A stretch of DNA of 7,788 nucleotides from Mailhella sp. GTDB lineage: Bacteria > Desulfobacterota > Desulfovibrionia > Desulfovibrionales > Desulfovibrionaceae. The notes beneath the pieces are model-generated. The model did no database searches and was not told where the DNA came from. It saw only the letters and a list, made by a program, of their open reading frames with translations. The stretch covers positions 1 through 7,788 of the forward strand of contig JAFWYI010000202.1 in the NCBI GenBank assembly GCA_017522745.1, written 5' to 3'. A program made the translations under genes and the position numbers. Shown here in pieces: positions 1 to 5,038 of the stretch. The first letter of the stretch is position 1, and every line of letters begins with the position of its first letter.

Positions 1-2
1 AG

Positions 3-797
3 AGCCCGAAGCTCAAGAGGCTCAACTACTATGCCGTGAAGAGCGACAACTTCGCCTCCCTCGGCGCGCTGAAGCAGGTGAGCGAGCTTGACGGCGGCCT
101 CACCAAGCTGGCCGACATCTCCTGGATAGCCGAACTGCCGAACCTGAAGACCTTCGACGTCTTTGCCGAACACGTCACGGATTACAGCCCCCTTGCCAAG
201 ACCAACGTCGAGAACTTCACCATCTGGAATATGCGTACCCCGGTCGGCGACCTCGGCGTTATCGGCCAGATGCCCATGCTGAAGAAGCTGAAGCTGTGGA
301 GCGTGGAAGGTGCGACGAACTCTTCTGCCCTTGCCAGCCTTGCGAACCTTGAAACGTTCGATATCACCAGCGATTTCAATAAGAAGAGCGGAGCCCCCTT
401 TGACCTTGCCGCTACCGCCGGCTGGAACAAGGTGCGCTCCATATCTATCGAAGGTGCCGAAGTCATCAATGCCGATAAGATAGGCGCTCTGCCCGAGCTG
501 ATGCAGGTGAAGCTGAGCAAGCTCAACCAGAAGAGCGGCACGCCCGTCAATGTTTCCGGCTTTGCCAAGGCTCCCAAGCTCGGCCTCCTGACCATCTACG
601 ACTGCACCGTTTCCGGTCTCGAGTCCTTCGTCAATCCCAAGCTGCGCCGCGTCAGCCTGAGGAACGTCAAGGGGATCACCAGCCTCGAAGGCTTGAAGGC
701 CTGCCCCGACTTGTACCAGATCGAGATTCAGAAGTGCGACATCCCGGACTCCGCACTCCAGGGATTTGACTCCAAGGTGAAGATCACCAAGCGTTAA
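3..797 (+). CDS. Leucine-rich-repeat protein, 5' end missing
   Basis: The reading frame is open to the left edge of the window, so the true start lies upstream. An internal GTG at 36 is in frame but has no reason to be the start. The visible 264 residues are a run of imperfect leucine-rich repeats of about 22-28 residues, seen as LPNLKTFDVF, MLKKLKLW, NLETFDI, KVRSISIEG, LPELMQVKL, KLGLLTIYD, KLRRVSLRN and DLYQIEIQ, each followed by a loop and a short hydrophobic turn. LRR solenoids bind proteins or other ligands and have no catalytic residues. The protein ends in a short basic tail (KVKITKR) with no transmembrane segment or cell-wall anchor. Whether it has a signal peptide cannot be seen, though the downstream neighbours are all exported. 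The ligand is unknown. The LRR call is firm; any role in adhesion or host contact would be a guess. Confidence 0.85.
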   Translation, partial: SPKLKRLNYYAVKSDNFASLGALKQVSELDGGLTKLADISWIAELPNLKTFDVFAEHVTDYSPLAKTNVENFTIWNMRTPVGDLGVIGQMPMLKKLKLWSVEGATNSSALASLANLETFDITSDFNKKSGAPFDLAATAGWNKVRSISIEGAEVINADKIGALPELMQVKLSKLNQKSGTPVNVSGFAKAPKLGLLTIYDCTVSGLESFVNPKLRRVSLRNVKGITSLEGLKACPDLYQIEIQKCDIPDSALQGFDSKVKITKR

Positions 798-812
798 TCT
801 TTGAACGAAGGT

Positions 813-840
813 GGGGCCGGGCTCGTTCCGGCTCCGCTTT
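813..840 (+). terminator. GC-rich hairpin, weak terminator or attenuator
   Basis: The arms GGGGCCGG (813-820) and CCGGCTCC (828-835) can form an 8-bp stem with one G-U pair around a 7-base loop. Only GCTTT follows, so the U-tract is short. It lies between the LRR gene and the next Shine-Dalgarno site, where it could reduce read-through or protect a 3' end. It is not a convincing full-strength terminator. Confidence 0.35.
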
Positions 841-867
841 GCCGTATCGGAAAACGGAGGTCGTATC

Positions 868-1437
868 ATGAAACGATGCACGCGAACCATGCTTCTTTTC
901 GCTGGGCTCATGCTTGCCTGCGTACCCTGCGTCTTCGCTGCACCCGAGAGTGCGGCATCTCCTGCGGTCGCTGTGGAGCAGACCGTTCCTTCTGAAACCA
1001 TGACCGGGGCCGAACGCGCTGCGCTCAATGGTGAAGTCGGCGTGCCCTCGCCCGACCTTTCCCTCGGCGATGTGGACGAAGAGTTCAGCCCGCCCCCGCC
1101 GCGAGACCAGCGCATCACGCTGGCGGAACGCCTCACTCTTCAGAACGCTGTCTGTGTACTATGGGCCAACGGTATGAAGCAGGAGCCTGCTTCTGTGGAA
1201 AGCCTCGACCTTATGAACGCTGATGCGCCCGACCATGTCTTCATTGACCCTCCCAGCGGCTTCTTCTATGATAACGGCGAATGGGTGTTCGAAGGGCTCA
1301 TCCGCCAGATGGCTCCCGACAGCACGGGCATCGAACAGATAGGCGGCATACAGAGCTTCCGTGTGAGCTTCAAGAAAGAGGCCAGCGGCAGTTTCTCGGT
1401 GATTTCCATTTATTTCGGAGACCTTGGCAAGGGGTAG
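868..1437 (+). CDS. Small secreted protein of unknown function (first of three)
   Basis: The ATG at 868 is chosen because GGAGG (856-860) lies 7 bases upstream and the protein then opens with a signal peptide: a basic start (MKRCTR), a hydrophobic core to about residue 18, and a likely cleavage after VFA (about residue 24). The frame could extend to 811, but that would put a non-signal stretch in front. The mature part begins with a low-complexity Ala/Pro/Glu segment (about 25-80, including PPPP), as linkers often do. It then forms a compact domain (about 82-189) with a helical start (RITLAERLTLQNAV) and an aromatic beta-rich end (FRVSF, SGSFSVISIYF). A lipobox is possible at LMLAC but poor. 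I do not recognise a family. The C-terminal pattern resembles those of the next two genes, which follow in the same direction, the first only 10 bases away, and suggests an operon of paralogues. Confidence 0.8.
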   Translation: MKRCTRTMLLFAGLMLACVPCVFAAPESAASPAVAVEQTVPSETMTGAERAALNGEVGVPSPDLSLGDVDEEFSPPPPRDQRITLAERLTLQNAVCVLWANGMKQEPASVESLDLMNADAPDHVFIDPPSGFFYDNGEWVFEGLIRQMAPDSTGIEQIGGIQSFRVSFKKEASGSFSVISIYFGDLGKG

Positions 1438-1447
1438 GGGGATCATT

Positions 1448-2095
1448 ATGAAAAAACTTTTCGCCGCTCTTGTTGTTCTGGTCCTCGCGCTCGGTTTCAC
1501 CATTCCTTCGCTGGCGGGGCCGGTCAAGCCCACAAAGCAGGACATACTCGTCATGAAGCATGACCTGCTCAACCTGTGGCACATGGGTATCGGCAACGCC
1601 GAAGAGATGGACAGGAATCATGCTCTGTTCTCTTCCCTGCGCTTCATCCTGCGCGGCGAACTCGGCGACAGCGTGGAATACCGCGCTGATTACCCCGATC
1701 GTTTCACCAACCTTCCGAAAAAGTACGATCTTTTCGTGTCTTCCGCCAATGCCAAGCAGGTGGCCTTCCGTGTGTTCAACGCCTTTCTGGAAGAAGAACT
1801 GCCACATGGCGTCTTCCTCGGTGCTGAGGGCTACTACATCTGCACGAGCGAATTCAACGCCGGAACGGAAATAGCCGGCGACTCCTATCTGCCTTCCTAT
1901 TGCTCCATCGAAGGCATGATGCAGCAGGCAGACGGTACGTTGCTCCTGAGCGGCAAGGTGCGCGCTTTCAAGCAGAATTTTGACACAGGCGAAGAGATAC
2001 TCTGGGCTTCCGCGCCCTTCATGGCCCGCTTCTCCCCTGCGGACGGCGGCTGGCATCTCGTGTCCTTCATCTTCACGGAAGAGGCCATGGGCTGA
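1448..2095 (+). CDS. Small secreted protein of unknown function (second of three), source of the duplicated tail
   Basis: The start ATG at 1448 lies 10 bases after the previous stop. AGGGGG (1436-1441) acts as ribosome binding site and overlaps that stop, so coupling is likely. The 215-residue product has a clear Sec signal peptide (MKKLFAALVVLVLALG, cleavage probably after SLA at residue 23). The mature protein has a predicted helical first half (about 30-75 and 102-118). The second half is rich in beta strands: ADGTLLLSGKVRAF at 161-174, then FMARFSP and DGGWHLVSFIF near the end. This helices-then-strands order with a terminal DGGW strand resembles NTF2-like/SnoaL domains, but that is only an inference from the pattern. 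Cys132 and Cys152 could form a disulfide after export. The last 18 codons recur almost unchanged at 2858-2915. No function can be named. Confidence 0.82.
   Translation: MKKLFAALVVLVLALGFTIPSLAGPVKPTKQDILVMKHDLLNLWHMGIGNAEEMDRNHALFSSLRFILRGELGDSVEYRADYPDRFTNLPKKYDLFVSSANAKQVAFRVFNAFLEEELPHGVFLGAEGYYICTSEFNAGTEIAGDSYLPSYCSIEGMMQQADGTLLLSGKVRAFKQNFDTGEEILWASAPFMARFSPADGGWHLVSFIFTEEAMG
2038..2091 (+). repeat. Direct repeat copy A, 3' end of the 1448-2095 gene
   Basis: These 54 bases match 2858-2911 at 53 positions. The single mismatch is T at 2056 against C at 2876, a synonymous change in a histidine codon. The match ends just before the stop codon: the glycine codon is GGC here and GGT in the other copy, and the stop is TGA here and TAG there. 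Upstream of 2038 the similarity quickly fades. Confidence 0.95.
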
Positions 2096-2111
2096 TACAA
2101 GGAATATCCCT

Positions 2112-2747
2112 ATGAAACACGTTCTTTTCACGCTCCTTGTGCTTTGCCTGTTCGCCTCGCCTGCCTTTGCGGAACGTTTTGTTTCCCCTTCGGAAGACGC
2201 CTACACCCCAGCCTTCGACTCCGAGGGCTGTGTGCCCATCGATGCCGCAGGCAAGGTGCTTGCCTTCGGGCCTGACGAAACCCAGACCCTGCCCGAACTG
2301 GACTTCGCGCCTGTATTCCTGAAGCAGGCGGCCAGCGACAGCTCCGGCAAGGATACGGTGACCTTCTCCACGCTGTCACGCCAGAAGGAAAACCCCTTGT
2401 GCTACAAGGCCAGCGCAACAGTGATGAAAAACGGCAAAGCACTGTCCATGACCGGAACGCTCACGCTTAGGAAGGCCGCGGCCTTTGATGGTGACGGTGC
2501 CGCGGCGTACAAAAACGTATCTACGGGCAAGACCGTGGAACGCATGAACACCGAAGTTCGCAACGGCTTCGTTTCCGGCGATCTTGTGCTTTCCGGCGGC
2601 GGGGCCAGCTTTAGGGGCATCGTCACGGCCTATTTCTGCTGGCGCTTCGACTGGAAGACGCAAAAACTCAGCGTTGCCCATTTCGAATGGCCCTCCAGAT
2701 TCATAAAGGATTTCCAGAACCCGTATTTCAGCGGGGAATGGAACTGA
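2112..2747 (+). CDS. Small secreted protein of unknown function (third of three)
   Basis: The ATG at 2112 is 16 bases after the preceding stop, with AAGGA (2099-2103) 8 bases upstream. The frame runs back to 1980, but that part overlaps the upstream gene and lacks a signal peptide. The 211-residue product starts with a textbook signal peptide (MKHVLFTLLVLCLFASPAFA, cleavage after residue 20). The mature chain has three cysteines (40, 97, 176). Repeated hydrophobic strands follow: KASATVMKNGKALSMTGTLT at about 99-118, SGDLVLSGGGASFRGIVTAYF at about 155-175 (summarised), and QKLSVAHFEW at 184-193. This suggests an all-beta secreted or periplasmic domain. The segment FCWRFDWKTQKLSVAHFEW lines up without gaps on the FMARF...FIF end of the previous protein, supporting distant paralogy. 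I recognise no named family. Confidence 0.82.
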   Translation: MKHVLFTLLVLCLFASPAFAERFVSPSEDAYTPAFDSEGCVPIDAAGKVLAFGPDETQTLPELDFAPVFLKQAASDSSGKDTVTFSTLSRQKENPLCYKASATVMKNGKALSMTGTLTLRKAAAFDGDGAAAYKNVSTGKTVERMNTEVRNGFVSGDLVLSGGGASFRGIVTAYFCWRFDWKTQKLSVAHFEWPSRFIKDFQNPYFSGEWN

Positions 2748-2751
2748 GCCT

Positions 2752-2760
2752 TGCTATAAC
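2752..2760 (+). promoter_or_regulatory. Possible extended -10 element
   Basis: TG-C-TATAAC has the form of an extended -10 promoter (TGnTATAAT with one mismatch) just after the stop codon at 2745-2747. I see no -35 hexamer at the right distance. If active, it would transcribe the two mini-ORFs downstream. This is a motif match only. Confidence 0.25.
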
Positions 2761-2790
2761 GAGGGCAACACGCTACGCTTTTCTAAAAAG

Positions 2791-2798
2791 CCCCCCCC
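2791..2798 (+). repeat. C8 homopolymer tract
   Basis: Eight consecutive C residues lie 6 bases before the ribosome binding site of the mini-ORF at 2814. They directly follow the imperfect inverted repeat GCTTTT-CTA-AAAAGC. Tracts of this kind are prone to slippage. Here the tract sits in a leader, so a length change would alter spacing and not reading frame. Confidence 0.8.
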
Positions 2799-2813
2799 TA
2801 ACACGGAGAGAAT

Positions 2814-2915
2814 ATGAAACGACTGACTGCCGCCATACTTCTTGGCCTCTCTATCCTTGCGGACGGCGGCTGGCACCTCGTGTCCTTCATCTTCACGGAA
2901 GAGGCCATGGGTTAG
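2814..2915 (+). pseudogene. 33-codon chimeric mini-ORF: signal-peptide start fused to a copied C-terminus
   Basis: The ATG at 2814 has GGAG (2805-2808) 5 bases upstream. Residues 1-15 (MKRLTAAILLGLSIL) look like the basic and hydrophobic parts of a Sec signal peptide. Residues 16-33 (ADGGWHLVSFIFTEEAMG) are identical to residues 198-215 of the 1448-2095 product, in the same reading frame, followed by TAG. The simplest reading is a paralogue of that gene whose middle of about 180 codons has been lost, perhaps through the short shared TGCGG at the junction. Another reading is a tail copied behind a foreign signal sequence. The changes from the parent copy are synonymous, so a translated micropeptide cannot be excluded. 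It is too short to be a folded domain and would probably stay in the membrane. It is called a pseudogene because remnant status is the more economical explanation. Confidence 0.6.
2858..2911 (+). repeat. Direct repeat copy B
   Basis: This is the second copy of the 54-base repeat (partner 2038-2091, offset 820 bases, one mismatch). It supplies the C-terminal half of the mini-ORF at 2814-2915 and keeps the same frame. The two copies bracket the 2112-2747 gene, so recombination between them would delete that gene. Confidence 0.95.
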
Positions 2916-2928
2916 TCAGGGAGACTGG

Positions 2929-3024
2929 ATGAGAAAATTCCTGCTCAGTATCCTGTCCCGGCACATCCTTTGCCGTAGCGGACAAAAGTACATCATGAAG
3001 ATCCATAAGGAGGAGTATTTCTAA
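2929..3024 (+). pseudogene. 31-codon mini-ORF, probable remnant of a secreted-protein gene
   Basis: The ATG at 2929 has AGGGAG (2918-2923) 5 bases upstream and lies 13 bases after the previous mini-ORF. The start MRKFLLSIL resembles a signal peptide, but the frame then turns polar and basic (SRHILCRSGQK) and ends at TAA. A shift to the neighbouring frame just after codon 9 would read PGTSFAVADKSTS and then stop at 2995-2997. That looks like the end of a signal peptide with an AVA cleavage site, so a frameshift plus loss of the rest of the gene is plausible. The tail contains AAGGAGGAG near 3007-3015, a strong ribosome binding sequence with no ATG, GTG or TTG at usable spacing. A short expressed peptide is possible but I see nothing that supports it beyond the ribosome binding site. 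Confidence 0.45.
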
Positions 3025-3045
3025 AAAATCCAGCAGTTAGATACG

Positions 3046-3054
3046 TTATCCACA
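3046..3054 (+). promoter_or_regulatory. Consensus DnaA box
   Basis: TTATCCACA matches the 9-base DnaA box consensus (TTATNCACA) in its strongest form. It ends 18 bases before the TATAAT at 3073, so it occupies the place where a -35 element would sit. Only one box lies in this gap, so this is not an origin. It could be a regulatory DnaA site or chance. Confidence 0.4.
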
Positions 3055-3072
3055 CATTGGCCATCGTTCCCA

Positions 3073-3078
3073 TATAAT
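3073..3078 (+). promoter_or_regulatory. -10 box of the beta-helix gene promoter
   Basis: A perfect TATAAT sits 58 bases before the start codon at 3137, in the most AT-rich stretch of the window. No hexamer resembling TTGACA lies 16-18 bases upstream. The nearest TTGG (3057-3060) is too close. A promoter with a good -10 and no -35 often needs an activator or an extended contact. Transcription would start near 3085, giving a leader of about 50 bases. Confidence 0.55.
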
Positions 3079-3136
3079 CGACTTGGATTCTATGTTGGCG
3101 ATTCCTCAGAATACTTTAACTAGGAAGAGGTGTCTT

Positions 3137-4447
3137 ATGAAGAAGCTTGTTCTTATGGCCGCGGCAATCTTTGCCTTGAGCGTCCAGCCAGCTTTCTCCG
3201 CAGACCTGTACGTCTCCCTTGCGAACGGCAAGAACAAGAATGCCGGCACGCAGGCAGAGCCCCTCAAGAACATCTGGAAGGCCATCGAAAAGGCTCAGCC
3301 TGGTGATACCATCCACATCGCCGAAGGTCTGTACCCCGGCAAGATGCGCTGTGGCTGGTTCAGCATGGACAAGCCCGTCAACCTGGTTGGCGGCTACAGC
3401 CCCGATTTTGCCGTGCGCGATCCGCTGAAGCATCAGGTACTGCTCCAGCCCCTGAACAAGAACAACGATAAGAAGGGCAAGTTCGGTATCCTCGAGATCA
3501 TGTTCCGCAATGTTCGCGGTTATGATATCACCATCGACGGTCTGCTCTTCGACGATGGTCAGGCTTCCACCTACCATCTCACTAAGGGTAAGCCTGAAGG
3601 TCTGGAAACCGGCATGTGGCTGCCTCCGCCAGCCAAGGGCACCGAGCAGGAACTTCCTTCTCGCGACCGTTATATGCTTTACGCCTCCCTTGACCCGAGC
3701 ACCGAAGGCAACCTGACCATCCGCAACTGCGCGTTCGTCAACGGTTCCAACTTTGCTGTGGAAATCGGCGCCTTCAAGGGCAAGGTCGAAATGACCAACA
3801 ACATCTTCGTGAACAACCGCATGGTTGCCGCCAACGTCACCAGCAAGAACGGCAAGCCCGGCGAAGTCAACTGGGTGTTCAAGAACAACACTGTTCTGTT
3901 CACGTGGAGCCGCCTGAGCGACTACGCCGACATGGGTTACGCTGTGCGTGCCAACACCGGCGTGAACTGCGAGTTCAGCAACAATATCTTCGGCCTCAAC
4001 GTGGGTACCGGTGTGGATAACACCCTCGGTAACGCCAAGACCAAGAATATCGCCATCGACAACAACGTGTTCTTCCTGAACAAGACTTCCGACGTGCAGA
4101 TGACCGTGAGCCCCAACATCGTCAAGGTCAACGTGGAACTCTTTGAAGATCTGGAAGGCACTGACGGCATCAACTCCATTGAGGAAAACATCGACCTGCA
4201 GGATCCCAACGTCTTTGCCGGCCGTATCAATCCGACCTATCTGGACGCTTTCCTCAATGCCAGCTACTCCGAACAGACCTTCAGCAATCCGAATTCGCCC
4301 GCCAATACCCTGCGCAGCGTACTCGGTCTGCCTCAGCGCGGCACTATCGTGACCAAGGTCTCCATGTTCGCGAACCGCTATCCTTTCCAGGAAGCTCTCA
4401 AGGTCTTCGGTGCCATGCCTGAATATGGCGCTCAGAACATCCAGTAA
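3137..4447 (+). CDS. Secreted right-handed parallel beta-helix protein
   Basis: The ATG at 3137 is preceded by AGGAAGAGG (3122-3130) and opens a signal peptide (MKKLVLMAAAIFALSVQPAFSA, cleavage about residue 22). An in-frame upstream extension to 3083 has no ribosome binding site. The mature protein begins with the classic entry to a pectate-lyase-like beta-helix: DLYVSLANGKNKNAGT at 23-38, then PLKNIWKAIEKAQPGDTIHI and EGLYPGK. Later coils carry asparagine ladders: NLTIRNCAF, MTNNIFVNN, VFKNNTVLF, FSNNIFGLN and AIDNNVFFLN. Many such proteins bind or cleave acidic polysaccharides, but I see no clear catalytic set, so enzyme activity is not claimed. Codons are strongly biased (AAC, AAG, CTG, GGT/GGC, CGT/CGC), which hints at high expression. 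The gene has its own promoter and ends at a strong terminator, so it is probably monocistronic. Export to the periplasm or cell surface is likely. Confidence 0.88.
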   Translation: MKKLVLMAAAIFALSVQPAFSADLYVSLANGKNKNAGTQAEPLKNIWKAIEKAQPGDTIHIAEGLYPGKMRCGWFSMDKPVNLVGGYSPDFAVRDPLKHQVLLQPLNKNNDKKGKFGILEIMFRNVRGYDITIDGLLFDDGQASTYHLTKGKPEGLETGMWLPPPAKGTEQELPSRDRYMLYASLDPSTEGNLTIRNCAFVNGSNFAVEIGAFKGKVEMTNNIFVNNRMVAANVTSKNGKPGEVNWVFKNNTVLFTWSRLSDYADMGYAVRANTGVNCEFSNNIFGLNVGTGVDNTLGNAKTKNIAIDNNVFFLNKTSDVQMTVSPNIVKVNVELFEDLEGTDGINSIEENIDLQDPNVFAGRINPTYLDAFLNASYSEQTFSNPNSPANTLRSVLGLPQRGTIVTKVSMFANRYPFQEALKVFGAMPEYGAQNIQ

Positions 4448-4452
4448 ATTCC

Positions 4453-4471
4453 GGCCGGGCTTTTCCCAGCC
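4453..4471 (+). other. Short hairpin after the beta-helix stop codon
   Basis: GGCCGGG (4453-4459) and CCCAGCC (4465-4471) pair around a CTTTT loop with one internal mismatch, 5 bases after the stop. No U-tract follows, so on its own it is more likely a 3'-end stabilising structure than a terminator. Confidence 0.35.
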
Positions 4472-4488
4472 TGAAGGAACTGTGTAAA

Positions 4489-4542
4489 AAGCGCATCCTC
4501 CGCCAGTTCGGCAGGGGATGCGCTTCTTTCATACACTTTTTT
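4489..4542. terminator. Bidirectional intrinsic terminator between convergent genes
   Basis: AAGCGCATCC (4489-4498) and GGATGCGCTT (4516-4525) form a perfect 10-bp stem, with a smaller GCC/GGC stem possible inside the 17-base loop. On the minus strand the stem runs straight into a run of five T, a good terminator for the operon ending at 4550. On the plus strand it is followed by CTTTC and then T6 (4537-4542), serving the beta-helix gene. Confidence 0.8.
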
Positions 4543-4549
4543 CGAAGGA

Positions 4550-5026
4550 CTACTTTTCCGGCGCTCCGTACACTTCGCTCACATAGCCGAGAATGGTGTC
4601 GAGGTACTTGATGCGCTGGGCCCACAGGCTCATGCTGGCTTCTATGCCCATGCTGCGGTACATGGAACCGCCACTGCCGAAGCCGCCATAAACGGCAGTA
4701 CCGAAGGATTCCGCAAATTTCAGCCACGCCCGCTGGTCGGCAAGGAGCTGTTCGAAAAGCTGCGGGTCGGCATTCTTCAGGTAGCTGCGAGTCTCTTTCC
4801 ACGTCTGGTTCAGGAGGGTGTCCAGCTTCTTGTAATACTGGTCAAGAATTTGGGTGAGTTCGGCGGGGGTGCGGAACGTTCCGTCATCCTCATAGGCTTT
4901 CTTGAAGCCTTCGTTCAGGATCTGCTCGGCCTGTTCGCTGTAGCTGGGAGCGTCTGCCGCAAAGGACGGAAGTACAGGCGCGGCAAGGAACAGAGACAGA
5001 AGAAGAGCAAGGGTGCGCATGCGCAT
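4550..5026 (-). CDS. Periplasmic LprI/DUF1311-like protein without cysteines
   Basis: The first of two nearby ATGs (MRMRT) is chosen because AAGGAG lies 7 bases before it. The 158-residue product has a signal peptide with likely cleavage after SFA (residue 23). The mature part is mostly helical. It contains LN at 72-73, a spacer, and LLADQRAWLKF at 94-104. This matches the core pattern of the LprI/DUF1311 domain (LN...L...QRAWL.F/Y), whose namesake is a mycobacterial lysozyme inhibitor. Family members usually carry conserved cysteines forming disulfides. This one has none, and a Gly-rich loop (YGGFGSGGSMY, about 113-123) stands in the second half, so inhibitor activity should not be assumed. 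It is the last gene of the operon. Its ribosome binding site overlaps the upstream stop by one base (TAAAGGAG). Confidence 0.72.
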   Translation of the reverse strand: MRMRTLALLLSLFLAAPVLPSFAADAPSYSEQAEQILNEGFKKAYEDDGTFRTPAELTQILDQYYKKLDTLLNQTWKETRSYLKNADPQLFEQLLADQRAWLKFAESFGTAVYGGFGSGGSMYRSMGIEASMSLWAQRIKYLDTILGYVSEVYGAPEK

Positions 5027-5038
5027 AGAGAATCTCCT

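Noticed and set aside
1370..2131. A 253-codon minus-strand frame opposite the second small secreted gene
   Set aside because: It has no recognisable motif and spans two plus-strand genes with signal peptides and ribosome binding sites.
2038..2915. Insertion-sequence or attachment-site repeat
   Set aside because: The repeat is coding sequence in frame in both copies, with no transposase, integrase or terminal inverted repeats.
3046..3078. Replication origin suggested by the DnaA box and AT-rich DNA
   Set aside because: There is a single box in the gap, no box cluster, and no dnaA, dnaN, repA or partition gene nearby.
3083..3100. Possible sigma-54 promoter (TTGG...TTGGC)
   Set aside because: The GG and GC elements are 11 bases apart, not 10, and the flanking bases do not match the consensus.
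3083..3136. Upstream extension of the beta-helix gene
   Set aside because: It would precede the signal peptide with 18 ordinary residues, has no ribosome binding site, and begins at the expected transcription start.
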